A stretch of 64,000 nucleotides of DNA from Pseudomonas sp. PSE14 (GTDB lineage: Bacteria; Pseudomonadota; Gammaproteobacteria; Pseudomonadales; Pseudomonadaceae), in the NCBI RefSeq assembly GCF_029203285.1, contig NZ_CP115669.1:5084001-5148000 (forward strand), in the 5' to 3' direction. The notes beneath the pieces were generated by a model, which worked only from the letters and a program-made list of their open reading frames with translations, searched no databases and was not told the origin of the DNA. Positions 34,532-42,525 of the stretch are shown in pieces (position 1 is the first letter of the stretch; each line of letters starts with the position of its first letter). Made by a program: the position numbers and the translations under genes.

Positions 34532-35298
34532 GCGACTCCCCAAAGACCGGCGACCGTCATTTCGACGAACTGGCCACGCGCTTCGCCGAGAAGATCTACG
34601 GCGGCGCCAAGGGCGCGATCCGCCTCGCCGTGCTGCAGGCCGACCTTGCCGAAGCGTTGCCGGACCGGCCGCTGCGCGTGCTGGATATCGGCGCGGGCCT
34701 GGGCCACATGTCGCTGTGGCTGGCCGGGCGCGGCCATGACGTCACCCTCGCCGAACCCGCCGCACCGATGCTCGAAGGCGCGCGCCAGCGCTTCGCCGAA
34801 GCCGGCCTCCCCGCGACCTTCATCGAAGCCCCCTGGCAGGACCTGCTCGGCCAGCTCAACGAGCCCTACGACCTGGTGATCTGCCACGCCGTGCTGGAGT
34901 GGCTGGCCGAGCCGCTGGCCATCCTCCCCGTGCTGCACCAGTTGACCCGCAACGACGGCTGGCTGTCCCTGGCCTTCTACAACCGCGATGCGCTGATCTA
35001 CCGCAACTTGCTCAAGGGCCATTTCCGCAAGCTGCGCAAGAACCGTTTTTCCGGCGAGGGCCAGAGCCTCACCCCGCAGGAGCCGCTCGACCCGCGCACG
35101 CTGGAAGCGGCCATGGACGGGCACTGGCGTGTCGAGGCACGCAGCGGCGTGCGGGTGTTCCACGACTACATGCCGGTGGAGTTCCAGCACAAGGCCGAGC
35201 CCCTGGACCTGGTTGAGATGGAACTGCAATACCGTCGACATCCCGCCTTCGCCGGCCTGGGCCGCTACCTGCACTGGCTGTGCCGGCCGCAGGATTAG
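34528..35298 (+). CDS. cmoM: tRNA 5-carboxymethoxyuridine methyltransferase
   Basis: A 256-aa SAM methyltransferase that starts at GTG 34528 inside the mazG-like stop. The SAM loop is VLDIGAGLGHMSLWLA (about 52-67). The segments DRHFDELATRFAEKIYGGAKG and FYNRDALIYRNLLKGHFRK are characteristic of CmoM (formerly SmtA), which methylates cmo5U34 of tRNA to mcmo5U. Cytoplasmic. Confidence 0.88.
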   Translation: MSDSPKTGDRHFDELATRFAEKIYGGAKGAIRLAVLQADLAEALPDRPLRVLDIGAGLGHMSLWLAGRGHDVTLAEPAAPMLEGARQRFAEAGLPATFIEAPWQDLLGQLNEPYDLVICHAVLEWLAEPLAILPVLHQLTRNDGWLSLAFYNRDALIYRNLLKGHFRKLRKNRFSGEGQSLTPQEPLDPRTLEAAMDGHWRVEARSGVRVFHDYMPVEFQHKAEPLDLVEMELQYRRHPAFAGLGRYLHWLCRPQD

Positions 35299-35352
35299 GT
35301 GCATAGTCTGCGAGTGCGCACGCCGACCGGTCCGGGCGTGCGGGAGTCCGTC

Positions 35353-35934
35353 ATGCCGCGTTACCTGCTGATCCTGCCGCTGTTTGCCGCCCTGGCCGCC
35401 TGCCAGAGCCCGAATCCCTACTCCGCCACCTCACTGCCGATGCCGCCCGCGCCGGCCTCGGCCGCCCACCCGGGGCTCGACCCCGGCAGCTACCCGGCCG
35501 CGCCGATGGACTACGGGCATTACCGCTCCTGGAGCTGGGCCGACGGCACCGGCTTCAGTGGCCCGCTGCAGGATGCCGTCAGCGAAGCCCTCGACCAGCG
35601 CGGCCTGCGCCCGGCAAGGAACAATGCGTCAGCGGACCTGGTGGTCAGCGCCCAGCTCTCCAGCGAGCAACGCACCCGGCAAACCACCGACTACTACGGT
35701 GGCGGCTACTACGGCGGCTGGGGTGATCCGTGGTACGGCGGCGGTTACTACCCGGTCGTCCGCACCTACGTGGTCACCATCAGCGTGGTGCATATCACCC
35801 TGCTCGATGCCCACAGCCACCAACCGGTATGGAGCGGCAGCGCCGAATATGAGAACGGCAGCAGCCAGAGCGACCAGGCCCGCGCGCTACGCGAAGCCGC
35901 GCGCAAGGCCATGGACGGCTACCCACCGGGCTGA
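35353..35934 (+). CDS. DUF4136-like lipoprotein, paralogue 1
   Basis: A 193-aa predicted lipoprotein: a short signal peptide ends in the lipobox LAAC (Cys17). The mature part starts with a Pro/Ala-rich linker and continues with DUF4136-type sequence (YRSWSWADGTGFSG, QRGLRPARNNASADLVV). A Gly/Tyr/Trp-rich loop (about 115-136) precedes the last strands. The next gene is a paralogue with the same plan. The function of DUF4136 proteins is not known; outer-membrane association is likely. ATG 35353 was chosen for the lipoprotein signal. Confidence 0.75.
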   Translation: MPRYLLILPLFAALAACQSPNPYSATSLPMPPAPASAAHPGLDPGSYPAAPMDYGHYRSWSWADGTGFSGPLQDAVSEALDQRGLRPARNNASADLVVSAQLSSEQRTRQTTDYYGGGYYGGWGDPWYGGGYYPVVRTYVVTISVVHITLLDAHSHQPVWSGSAEYENGSSQSDQARALREAARKAMDGYPPG

Positions 35935-36053
35935 GCCGGCAGTGGCCAGGGAGGTTGCCGGCCGGACGACTCCGGCGCCCCCGCAACCGCTCTGCCGCTT
36001 GCCTTTGCGCGGACTCTGCGCTTGGATGGAAGCTCTATCAGGAGTAATCCACC

Positions 36054-36626
36054 ATGATCCGCCGTTTGCTGTGCCGTTCACTGTTTCTAGGCCTGGTGCT
36101 GGGCCTCGCAGCGTGCGAAACCACCAGCGTCAGCCGCGACTACGACACCACCCGCGACTTCTCCCGCTACCTGACCTGGAGCTGGGCGCAACCCTCGTTC
36201 GAGTACCGCCCGGACGATCCGCGTATCAAGAGCGACCTCACCGAACAGCGCATCAGTCAGGCCGTCGCCGACGAGTTCGATCAGCGCGGTCTGCGCCAGG
36301 CCCAGAACGGCAACATCGGCGACGTGAAAGTGCGCGCCTACCTGATCGTCGACCAGCGCCAGGACCAGATCACCTCCTACAGCGGTGGCTACTGGAACGG
36401 CTACTGGGGTGGCTACTGGGGCCCGCCGCCGATGGCCGAGACCCGCACCGTCACCTACAAGGTCGCCACCATCCAGGTCGATCTGTTCGACGGCAAGGAC
36501 GGCAAACTGGTCTGGCGCGGCAGTGGCGAGCAGGTCATGCGCAGCAGTCCGCCCACGCCTGCCGAACGCGAAGCGGCGATCCGCGAGACTGTGCAGAAAG
36601 TCATCGCCCAGTACCCACCGCATTGA
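36054..36626 (+). CDS. DUF4136 lipoprotein, paralogue 2
   Basis: A 190-aa lipoprotein with lipobox LAAC (about residue 21) and a DUF4136 domain (FSRYLTWSWAQPSFEYRP, FDQRGLRQAQNGNIGDV). A Gly/Tyr/Trp-rich loop (YSGGYWNGYWGGYWG) occupies the same position as in the upstream paralogue. An AGGAG site precedes the ATG. The pair is probably a tandem duplication that has diverged; the 119-bp gap between them shows no other feature. Confidence 0.8.
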   Translation: MIRRLLCRSLFLGLVLGLAACETTSVSRDYDTTRDFSRYLTWSWAQPSFEYRPDDPRIKSDLTEQRISQAVADEFDQRGLRQAQNGNIGDVKVRAYLIVDQRQDQITSYSGGYWNGYWGGYWGPPPMAETRTVTYKVATIQVDLFDGKDGKLVWRGSGEQVMRSSPPTPAEREAAIRETVQKVIAQYPPH

Positions 36627-36639
36627 GCCGGGAGCGAGC

Positions 36640-37134
36640 GTGGAACATCCAGTCCTCACCCACCGCCCCGCTGCCGCTGGCGACCTCGACGAGGTGGTGC
36701 GCTTTCCCCAGGATCGCGACGAACTCTTCTACTGCTACCCCAAGGCAAGCTGGCCGCTGACCGTCGGCCAACTCGCCGCCGCCATGGCCGAGCGCCGCGG
36801 CAGCACCCTCGCCCTGCTGGACGGCCGCGTGGCGGGGTTCGCCAACTTCTACCAGTGGCAACCGCGCGAGTACTGCGCGCTGGGCAACATGATGGTCGCT
36901 CCCTGGGCGCGCCAGCACGGCGTGGCCCAGTACCTGATCGAGGTCATGGAGAAACTCGCCCGCGACCAGTACAAGGCGCGGGTGATGAAAGTGTCCTGCT
37001 TCAACGCCAACGCCGCCGGGCTGTTGCTCTACACTCGGCTGGGTTATAGGCCGCAGGCCATCGTCGAGCGCACCGACCCGCAGGGCCGGCGCATCGCCCT
37101 GGTACAACTGGAGAAAGCCCTTGACCCCATCTGA
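36640..37134 (+). CDS. GNAT-family N-acetyltransferase
   Basis: A 164-aa acetyltransferase from a GTG start with GGGAG about 7 bp upstream. The acetyl-CoA-binding motif A region is MMVAPWARQHGVAQYLIEVME, with the terminal NANAAGLLLYTRLGYRP segment typical of the fold. The substrate is unknown. It overlaps the DsrE-like gene by 14 bp, so the two are probably co-translated. Confidence 0.8.
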   Translation: MEHPVLTHRPAAAGDLDEVVRFPQDRDELFYCYPKASWPLTVGQLAAAMAERRGSTLALLDGRVAGFANFYQWQPREYCALGNMMVAPWARQHGVAQYLIEVMEKLARDQYKARVMKVSCFNANAAGLLLYTRLGYRPQAIVERTDPQGRRIALVQLEKALDPI

Positions 37135-37495
37135 CCGGCAGCGGGTGCTGATCATCGTCAGCAGCGGCCCGAGCACCCCGGCGCGCTGCGCGGCGCCCTT
37201 CTACACCGCCACCCTGCTGGCGTGCATGGACGCCCAGGTGACACTGTTCCTCAGCGGCGAAGGCACCCGCCTGGCCTTCCAGGACGTCGCCGACCACCTC
37301 TACGCCGCCGAGGGTGGCGAGCCCATCAGCCACTTCATCCAGCAGGCCAAGGAGGCCGGCGCACGCCTGTTGATGTGCCGCGCGCCGGGCGTACCGATCG
37401 ACGAAAGCCGGCTGATCGAGGAAGTCGACGAGATCGCCAGCGGCGGCGAACTGGCGCGGATGATCCTCGAATACGACCGGGTGCTGACCCTTTAA
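37121..37495 (+). CDS. DsrE-family protein
   Basis: A 124-aa DsrE/DsrF-like fold protein (VLIIVSSGP start strand, TLFLSGEGTRL, LLMCRAPGVP). Cys85 in LLMCRAPG sits where many DsrE-type sulfurtransferases have their sulfur-carrying cysteine. The start used is TTG 37121 inside the GNAT gene; no ATG or better start is present before the first strand. Family members carry persulfide sulfur. The next gene encodes a GcvH-like lipoyl-domain protein. Confidence 0.75.
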   Translation: MTPSDRQRVLIIVSSGPSTPARCAAPFYTATLLACMDAQVTLFLSGEGTRLAFQDVADHLYAAEGGEPISHFIQQAKEAGARLLMCRAPGVPIDESRLIEEVDEIASGGELARMILEYDRVLTL

Positions 37496-37634
37496 GCCTC
37501 TTCGGAGGCGTCGAGCGAAGTTGAGGCAAGGAAGACGCCGCTGAGAAAGCGGAGTTTACAATCCACGTAAATGAGCATTTCGAAGTGGCGGCTGACGCCG
37601 CATCGACAAAGCGCAGACCCTACGAGAGGCTTAA

Positions 37635-38096
37635 ATGAAGCTGCACGGTCTGGAGTTTCCTAACGACCGCCTGTACGCCCCCGAGTACAACCTCTGGCTG
37701 CGCGAGGAGCCCGGCGGCGCCATTACCCTGGGCCTGACCGCTTACGGCTGCGCCCTCTACGGACAGATCTTCGCCTTCACCCCCAAGCGCGACGGCTGGC
37801 ACATCGAGAGCGACCGCAGCTTCGGCGTGGTCGAATTCGCCAAGGCCGCCTCCTCCGCCCGCAGCCCGCTGGCGGGCCACATCCTCGCCAGCAATGATGC
37901 CGTGGTACGCCGGCCGGGCCTGATCAACCAGGACTGCTACGGTGAGGGCTGGATGGTGCGCCTGAAGCCGGACGACTGGGCCGCCGTCCGCGACCGCTTC
38001 CTGCAAGGCCAGGCCGCGCTGGATGCCTTCGCCCGGCGCATGTACCTGGACAACTACGACCCCGAAGATGACGGGGTACAGGCCCTGCGTCCGTGA
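37635..38096 (+). CDS. GcvH-like lipoyl-domain protein
   Basis: A 153-aa protein resembling the H protein of the glycine cleavage system. Lys70 in VVEFAKAASSARSPLAG lies where GcvH has its lipoyl-lysine (ESVKAAS). GEGWMVRLKPDDW matches the GcvH C-terminal GxGWxxK-like segment. No gcvT or gcvP is nearby, and a DsrE-like gene precedes it, so a role other than glycine cleavage is possible. It overlaps the VanX-like gene by 4 bp (GTGA). Confidence 0.75.
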   Translation: MKLHGLEFPNDRLYAPEYNLWLREEPGGAITLGLTAYGCALYGQIFAFTPKRDGWHIESDRSFGVVEFAKAASSARSPLAGHILASNDAVVRRPGLINQDCYGEGWMVRLKPDDWAAVRDRFLQGQAALDAFARRMYLDNYDPEDDGVQALRP

Positions 38097-38788
38097 ACCG
38101 GGGAGGTGCGGCACAACGCTGGCGCCTCCTGCTCCCGCTGCTGCTGATCGTCTGCCTGCCACTGCGTGCCGATCAACCGGCGCAACCCGGCTTCGTCTAC
38201 CTCGACCAGGTACTGAAATCCGCCCGCTACGACGTACGCTACGCCGCCTCCGACAACTTCGTCGGCGAGCCCATCGACGGCTACCAGACAGCGCGGATCA
38301 TCGTCACCCGCGAAGCCGCCACCGCGCTGGCCGCCGTGGAACAGGACCTCGCCCTGAGCGGCCTGGCCCTGAAAATCTTCGATGGTTATCGTCCCCAGCG
38401 TGCCGTGGAAGCCTTCAAGCGCTGGGCCGCTGATCCGCAGGATACCCGGCAGAAGGCCCGCTACTACCCGGACCAGGACAAGCGCGCGCTGTTCCGCGAC
38501 GGCTATATCGCCCAGCACTCCGGGCACTCGCGCGGCAGCACCGTCGACCTGACGCTGGTGGAGGTAAAGACGGGGGAGGAGTTGGACATGGGCAGCCGCT
38601 TCGACTTCTTCGGCCCCATTTCCCACCATGGCACGCCGCTGATCAGCGTGCAGCAGACCCGCAACCGCGAGACGCTGCGCCAGGCCATGCTACGCCACGG
38701 GTTCGAACCCTACGCCGCGGAATGGTGGCATTACCGGCTGAAAGCCGAGCCCTATCCCGCGACCTATTTCGATTTTCCGGTGCGCTAA
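38093..38788 (+). CDS. VanX-like D-Ala-D-Ala dipeptidase
   Basis: A 231-aa zinc dipeptidase of the VanX/DdpX family with an N-terminal signal peptide, so periplasmic. Predicted zinc ligands are His145 and Asp152 (SGHSRGSTVDLTL) and His213, with Glu210 as catalytic base (AEWWHYRL). The FDGYRPQRAVEAF motif binds substrate. It cleaves D-Ala-D-Ala or related dipeptides from peptidoglycan turnover. It starts at GTG 38093 inside the GcvH-like stop. There are no other vancomycin-resistance genes nearby. Confidence 0.88.
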   Translation: MNRGGAAQRWRLLLPLLLIVCLPLRADQPAQPGFVYLDQVLKSARYDVRYAASDNFVGEPIDGYQTARIIVTREAATALAAVEQDLALSGLALKIFDGYRPQRAVEAFKRWAADPQDTRQKARYYPDQDKRALFRDGYIAQHSGHSRGSTVDLTLVEVKTGEELDMGSRFDFFGPISHHGTPLISVQQTRNRETLRQAMLRHGFEPYAAEWWHYRLKAEPYPATYFDFPVR

Positions 38789-38830
38789 GAAAGGGAGAGG
38801 GATAGCGGCCGTCCTTGGCCGCGGGACGAC

Positions 38831-39406
38831 TCAATCGTCGTCGTGGTCGTTCTTGGTGGAGTTATCCGAAGCGTTGTCCAGGCCCTTGGTATTGTGGGTG
38901 CCCGGCGTGGTGTCGGAAATTGCCGTTGCCTTGGACAGACCACGGGTATCCTTCGAATGAGCCACGGACGAGGTCGTCGCGCCATGGCCCTTGCTGTCGT
39001 TCTTGGTGCTGCCGTTGTGATTGCCGCTCACACCATGGTCGCGAGTGGCCTTGCCGGCGTGTTCGACGCCTTCGACCTTGCCATTGCGCTTCGCGCCGTG
39101 GATGCCGGAGCTACCGTCGGACGGGTCACTGGTATGGCCAAGCGCGCCTTTGCCCTTGCCATTGCCGTGACCATTTCCATCGCCATCACCGCCACCATTG
39201 GTACCACTGTGGCCGGCACCGTTGCCGCCGCCATGACCACTGCCATTGCCACCACCGTTACCGCCGCCGTGGCCACCACCATTGCCGCCACCGCCGCCAT
39301 TGCCCTTGGCATAAACCGAACCAATCGGCGAGAGGTCGGCGGGCAGCATGGCTGTGGCGCCGAGAGCGAAAGCACAGACTGCTGCAACAACCAGGGTTTT
39401 CTTCAT
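38831..39406 (-). CDS. Secreted Gly/Asn/His/Asp-rich protein, unknown
   Basis: A 191-aa protein with a signal peptide (MKKTLVVAAVCAFALG...) and then about 60 residues of Gly/Asn/His repeats (GGGHGGGNGGG-like), followed by a hydrophilic Ser/Thr/Lys/Asp-rich region ending KNDHDDD. It has no cysteine beyond the signal, no clear fold, and a low-complexity composition. Histidine and aspartate content could allow metal or cation binding, which is speculative. ATG 39406 gives the signal peptide. It is divergent from the CigR-like gene. Confidence 0.6.
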   Translation of the reverse strand: MKKTLVVAAVCAFALGATAMLPADLSPIGSVYAKGNGGGGGNGGGHGGGNGGGNGSGHGGGNGAGHSGTNGGGDGDGNGHGNGKGKGALGHTSDPSDGSSGIHGAKRNGKVEGVEHAGKATRDHGVSGNHNGSTKNDSKGHGATTSSVAHSKDTRGLSKATAISDTTPGTHNTKGLDNASDNSTKNDHDDD

Positions 39407-39577
39407 GATCAAGACGCCTCCAGGGGCGGGATTGAGATACCCTTCGGACTGCATTACAGCCCAATGGTTCGGAGCTTTCCGACGAAATGTAAGCACATGT
39501 GTACCAGCGCGCCCAAGGCCAAAAGGCTGTAACAACGGCTAGGCTCAGCAACAACAGGATTCCAAGACGGAGGAAAC

Positions 39578-40024
39578 ATGGAGATGCCCAGACTCAATAT
39601 CCTGCTGACAGCGACCCTTGGCCTCGCTCTGCTCGGCGCCAGCCCGATGCTGCTGGCCGATCCGGGCAACGGCAAGGGCAACAGCCACAAACAGAACGCA
39701 CAGCACGGCAACCAGGGTTACCAGGGACAAGGTGGCAACAACTGGCAAGGCGGCCCGCAGATCGATATCGGCGGTGTTCGCGTGATCCTCGACGACAACC
39801 GTGACTACTGGAGCCCGGGTGCCGCACTGCCGCCGGGTATCCGGAAGAACCTCGCCCGCGGCAAGCCACTCCCGCCCGGCATCGCCAAGAAACTCGACGG
39901 CCGCCTGATCGGCCGCCTTCCCCGCTACGACGGCTACGAGTGGCAGCAGGCCGGCACCGACCTGCTCCTGGTCACCATCGCCACCGGCGTCATCTACGAA
40001 GTCCTGAGCAACGTGCTGGACTGA
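39578..40024 (+). CDS. CigR/RcnB-family periplasmic protein
   Basis: A 148-aa exported protein. The signal peptide ends near residue 27 (MLLA/DPG); a Gly/Asn/Gln-rich linker follows. The RcnB/CigR-type motif LPPGIRKNLARGKPLPPGI is clear, then a hydrophobic C-terminal segment (LLLVTIATGVIYEVL). CigR is an inner-membrane or periplasmic protein linked to virulence control in Salmonella; RcnB affects metal homeostasis in E. coli. The role here is unknown. Confidence 0.8.
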   Translation: MEMPRLNILLTATLGLALLGASPMLLADPGNGKGNSHKQNAQHGNQGYQGQGGNNWQGGPQIDIGGVRVILDDNRDYWSPGAALPPGIRKNLARGKPLPPGIAKKLDGRLIGRLPRYDGYEWQQAGTDLLLVTIATGVIYEVLSNVLD

Positions 40025-40111
40025 TTCCGCCGGGCCGTCGCGCAGCCACCATCGACTCGATTCACGTGCATGGGGGTTGCCGGCGGCCCCGTCAAACAGA
40101 CTGGAGTGTTC

Positions 40112-40675
40112 ATGTCGTCTCAGCCGCCCCATTTCAATGGCCAGCACTGGAGCAACGCCGACGACGACCGCATTGAGGTTGTCGCCGCCGATCCACGCTG
40201 GGCGCAGCGCTTCGCCGAGGAAGCCGAAGCAATCCGCCGTGCGTTGCAGCTTCCCAACCTGACCATCGAGCATATTGGCAGTACCGCCGTGTCCGGCCTG
40301 GACGCCAAGCCGATCATCGACATGCTTCTGCTGCCGGCCCCCGGATTCGACCGTTCCTGCCTTATCGAGCCGCTGGAACGCCTCGGCTACCATTATTGGC
40401 GAGAAAACCCCAGGCCTGAGCGGATGTTCTTCGTCAAAGGCATGCCACCCTTTGGTAACGGGCGCACCCATCACATCCACCTCATGGAGCCGAACGAGGC
40501 GCAGCGCCGCCTGCTATTCCGCAACTGGCTGCGCGCCCAGCCTGACGACGCCCGGATGTACGCCGAAGTAAAACGTGAACTGGCGCGCCGCTTCCCCACC
40601 GACCGCGAGGCCTACACCGACGGCAAGGGCGAGGTGATCACACAGATTCTCGGGCGCGCGCTCAACTCGCCATAG
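40112..40675 (+). CDS. GrpB-family protein
   Basis: A 187-aa GrpB/UPF0157 protein of the nucleotidyltransferase superfamily. The signature IEHIGSTAVSGLDAKPIIDML (residues from about 51; 21 letters, read here as IEHIGSTAV then GLDAKPIID) is intact, as is HHIHLMEPNE. Function of the family is largely unknown. ATG 40112 has a CTGGAG site; an upstream in-frame ATG at 40070 has none. Cytoplasmic. Confidence 0.85.
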   Translation: MSSQPPHFNGQHWSNADDDRIEVVAADPRWAQRFAEEAEAIRRALQLPNLTIEHIGSTAVSGLDAKPIIDMLLLPAPGFDRSCLIEPLERLGYHYWRENPRPERMFFVKGMPPFGNGRTHHIHLMEPNEAQRRLLFRNWLRAQPDDARMYAEVKRELARRFPTDREAYTDGKGEVITQILGRALNSP

Positions 40676-40766
40676 CCTCACGACACCCGAGCGCGACAGC
40701 CAATCCGTTAATCCGCCGTTAATCCTCCCGGCCGACTCTCGAAGCTCACTCCAGGAGGACTCTCCC

Positions 40767-40970
40767 ATGCTCAAGCTCTCCGTGGTCACCATCGCCTGCA
40801 TCACCCTCGCCGGCTGCGCCGACGCCCCCCACTACAACCATTTCAGCGCCATCGAATCGCCCGTGCGCGAATCCTTCGGCGAAGACAACCTCGAACGCCA
40901 GCCCACGCGCATCCAGCTGCAGAGCGACGATTACTCGGCGCAGCAGCAGCGGATGATGTGGGGGCAGTGA
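40767..40970 (+). CDS. Small lipoprotein, unknown
   Basis: A 67-aa protein with a signal peptide and lipobox LAGC (Cys17). The mature part is short and hydrophilic (PVRESFGEDNLERQPTR) and ends MMWGQ. A CCAGGAGG site precedes the ATG. The motif NLERQPTRI-like segment before a short tail resembles small Pseudomonas lipoproteins linked to pilus/secretion loci, but I cannot assign a family. Confidence 0.65.
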   Translation: MLKLSVVTIACITLAGCADAPHYNHFSAIESPVRESFGEDNLERQPTRIQLQSDDYSAQQQRMMWGQ

Positions 40971-41030
40971 GCACGAGAGCGGACCGTTGGCCGGTGCGCC
41001 CACGCTGACATGGCTGAGGCGTAAACCGGC

Positions 41031-41375
41031 CTACTCGTTCAATGCAGGATCGGGGAAGGGCAGCTTGCTCTGCGACTCACTGGGCTGAGCAACCCATTCG
41101 CCGTTCTCGCGGTAGAAGTCCGCCTGTGTCTCCGACGAGCCCGCACCAATGTTGACCAGGACCGTACAAGCGATCTGGCCTTCGTGTTCCGACAGGAGCG
41201 GCTCGGCGCAGGTACCCACCCTGACGTCGGCCTGACCGACTTCGGGAATGTCCATCATGGCCAGGATAGCGCGTGTCGCATCCTCGGAACTCGGGCGAGA
41301 TAATTCCTGCGCCTGAACTGCGGACGCCAACACGGCAAGGGCGAGCAGGCGGAGCGGACGAAGTGGTCGTTTCAT
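41031..41375 (-). CDS. Exported hypothetical protein
   Basis: A 114-aa protein with a signal peptide ending near residue 22 (AVQA/QEL). The mature part has two cysteines (GTCAEP and IACTV) that could form a disulfide, and a WVAQPSESQSKLPFP tail. No family recognised. It is convergent with the small lipoprotein gene. Confidence 0.6.
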   Translation of the reverse strand: MKRPLRPLRLLALAVLASAVQAQELSRPSSEDATRAILAMMDIPEVGQADVRVGTCAEPLLSEHEGQIACTVLVNIGAGSSETQADFYRENGEWVAQPSESQSKLPFPDPALNE

Positions 41376-41553
41376 GAAAGCTCCTCAATGAGCAGTTCGT
41401 GAATGGGTAAAGGTACAGGGCAAAACGATCCATCCTGCCCGAATCAAAAAACTAAGCACTTGCCCCCAATGCCGCCAGTGATCGAGCCATTCCACTTCCC
41501 GATGATGGACACACTCTTGATACCGGTGAGGGAGCACCAGTGCTAGTATATTT

Positions 41554-41568
41554 TGGCAAATTTTGCCA
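41554..41568. promoter_or_regulatory. Operator palindrome upstream of parD
   Basis: TGGCAAA-T-TTTGCCA is a perfect 7-bp inverted repeat, 20 bp ahead of the parD start and next to TATATTTT. It fits the autoregulatory operator bound by RHH-type antitoxins such as ParD. Confidence 0.65.
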
Positions 41569-41587
41569 TTCCAGAGAGACTGGTCCC

Positions 41588-41824
41588 ATGAGCACGATGA
41601 ACATTTCCCTGCCGGATACGCTCAAGAGCTTTGTCGATGAGCAGGTCAGCCAGCGCGGTTATGGCACCAGCAGCGAATACGTGCGCGAGCTGATTCGCAA
41701 GGATCAGGATCGCCAGCGTCTGCGGGGCCTGTTGATCGCCGGCGCGGAGTCGATGCCTGCGGCACCTGCCGACAGTGACTACTTCGAATCGCTCCGTACC
41801 CGGGTGCGTAAGGCTCGGGGATGA
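41588..41824 (+). CDS. parD: ParD-type antitoxin
   Basis: A 78-aa antitoxin. The N-terminal ribbon-helix-helix (MNISLPDTLKSFVDEQV, YGTSSEYVRELIRKDQ) binds DNA; the C-terminal tail neutralises the toxin. ATG 41588 was chosen because family homology starts there. It overlaps the toxin gene by 4 bp (ATGA), as is usual for parDE. The operator at 41554 supports autoregulation. Confidence 0.88.
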   Translation: MSTMNISLPDTLKSFVDEQVSQRGYGTSSEYVRELIRKDQDRQRLRGLLIAGAESMPAAPADSDYFESLRTRVRKARG

Positions 41825-42156
41825 AGGCGAAGCCCGTCATTCCACGCCTACTCGCCAATCAGGACGTTGAAGCGGCTGTCGATTACTACCTCAGCGAAGA
41901 TGCCGAACAGGCTGCTCTGGGGTTCATCGATGCCCTGGAAAAGGCATACGCCCATATCGCCCGGCACCCTGCCAGTGGATCGTCCCGCTACGCCCATGAG
42001 CTGGATTTGCCGGGGCTGCATTGCTGGCCACTCAAGCGCTATCCCTACCTGGTGTTCTACGTCGAGCGAGACGATCACATCGATGTGTGGCGCGTAATCC
42101 ACGGCATGAACGATATCCCGTCCTGGATGCAGGCTGGCGAGGGCGCACCACACTGA
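41821..42156 (+). CDS. parE: ParE-type toxin
   Basis: A 111-aa RelE/ParE-superfamily toxin (FIDALEKAYAHIARHPASG, LDLPGLHCWPLKRYPYLVFY, VWRVIHGMND). ParE toxins usually inhibit DNA gyrase; RelE-type mRNA cleavage cannot be ruled out, although the ParD partner and the lack of a RelE catalytic set favour ParE. It follows the antitoxin with a 4-bp overlap. The pair is intact. Confidence 0.87.
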   Translation: MKAKPVIPRLLANQDVEAAVDYYLSEDAEQAALGFIDALEKAYAHIARHPASGSSRYAHELDLPGLHCWPLKRYPYLVFYVERDDHIDVWRVIHGMNDIPSWMQAGEGAPH

Positions 42157-42237
42157 AAGTCCTTCGACACCGACGTCGAAGCGTCTTCCCGGGCAGAGTC
42201 GGAAGCCTAGAGCCACGTGGGCTTTAGAGAAGGGAAT

Positions 42238-42333
42238 TGGCGGAAGGCAGTGGGAGTCGAACCCACCCAGGAACGGCTGCCGTCCCCCACCGAGTTTGAA
42301 GCCCGGCCACGCCACCGGGCGTGCTTGCCTTCC
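42238..42333 (-). tRNA. selC: Selenocysteine tRNA, anticodon TCA
   Basis: A 96-nt tRNA with an encoded CCA end, read on the minus strand. The acceptor arm begins GGAAGGCA and ends with TGCCTTCC-G-CCA, giving the long 8-bp acceptor stem of tRNA-Sec. The anticodon TCA (minus 42299-42297) reads UGA, in the loop CTTCAAA as in E. coli selC. The variable arm is long (GGGGGACGGCAGCCGTTCCT) and the T loop GGGTTCGACTCCC is normal. It lies 192 bp downstream of selB, on the same strand. Confidence 0.95.
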
Positions 42334-42525
42334 CTGGATTGGCGCCGGCGCTGGAGGGCGGCGGCGGATCGGGAGCCTGGATGTTGCCATCATTGCCTTG
42401 AACGGCGCCAGCGCAGCGATGCCGCAGGAGGCTTGAATAGCCGTTCACCCGGTTCGATTCGTGGCCCATCCCCCTAGCCTTACGAGCCACGAAACACGCT
42501 TCGACTGCCCATCTCCGGCGGCCAT
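42334..42525. other. Gap between selB and tRNA-Sec
   Basis: A 192-bp region upstream of selC. It may hold a selC promoter, but I see no clear -10/-35 or terminator. Confidence 0.4.
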
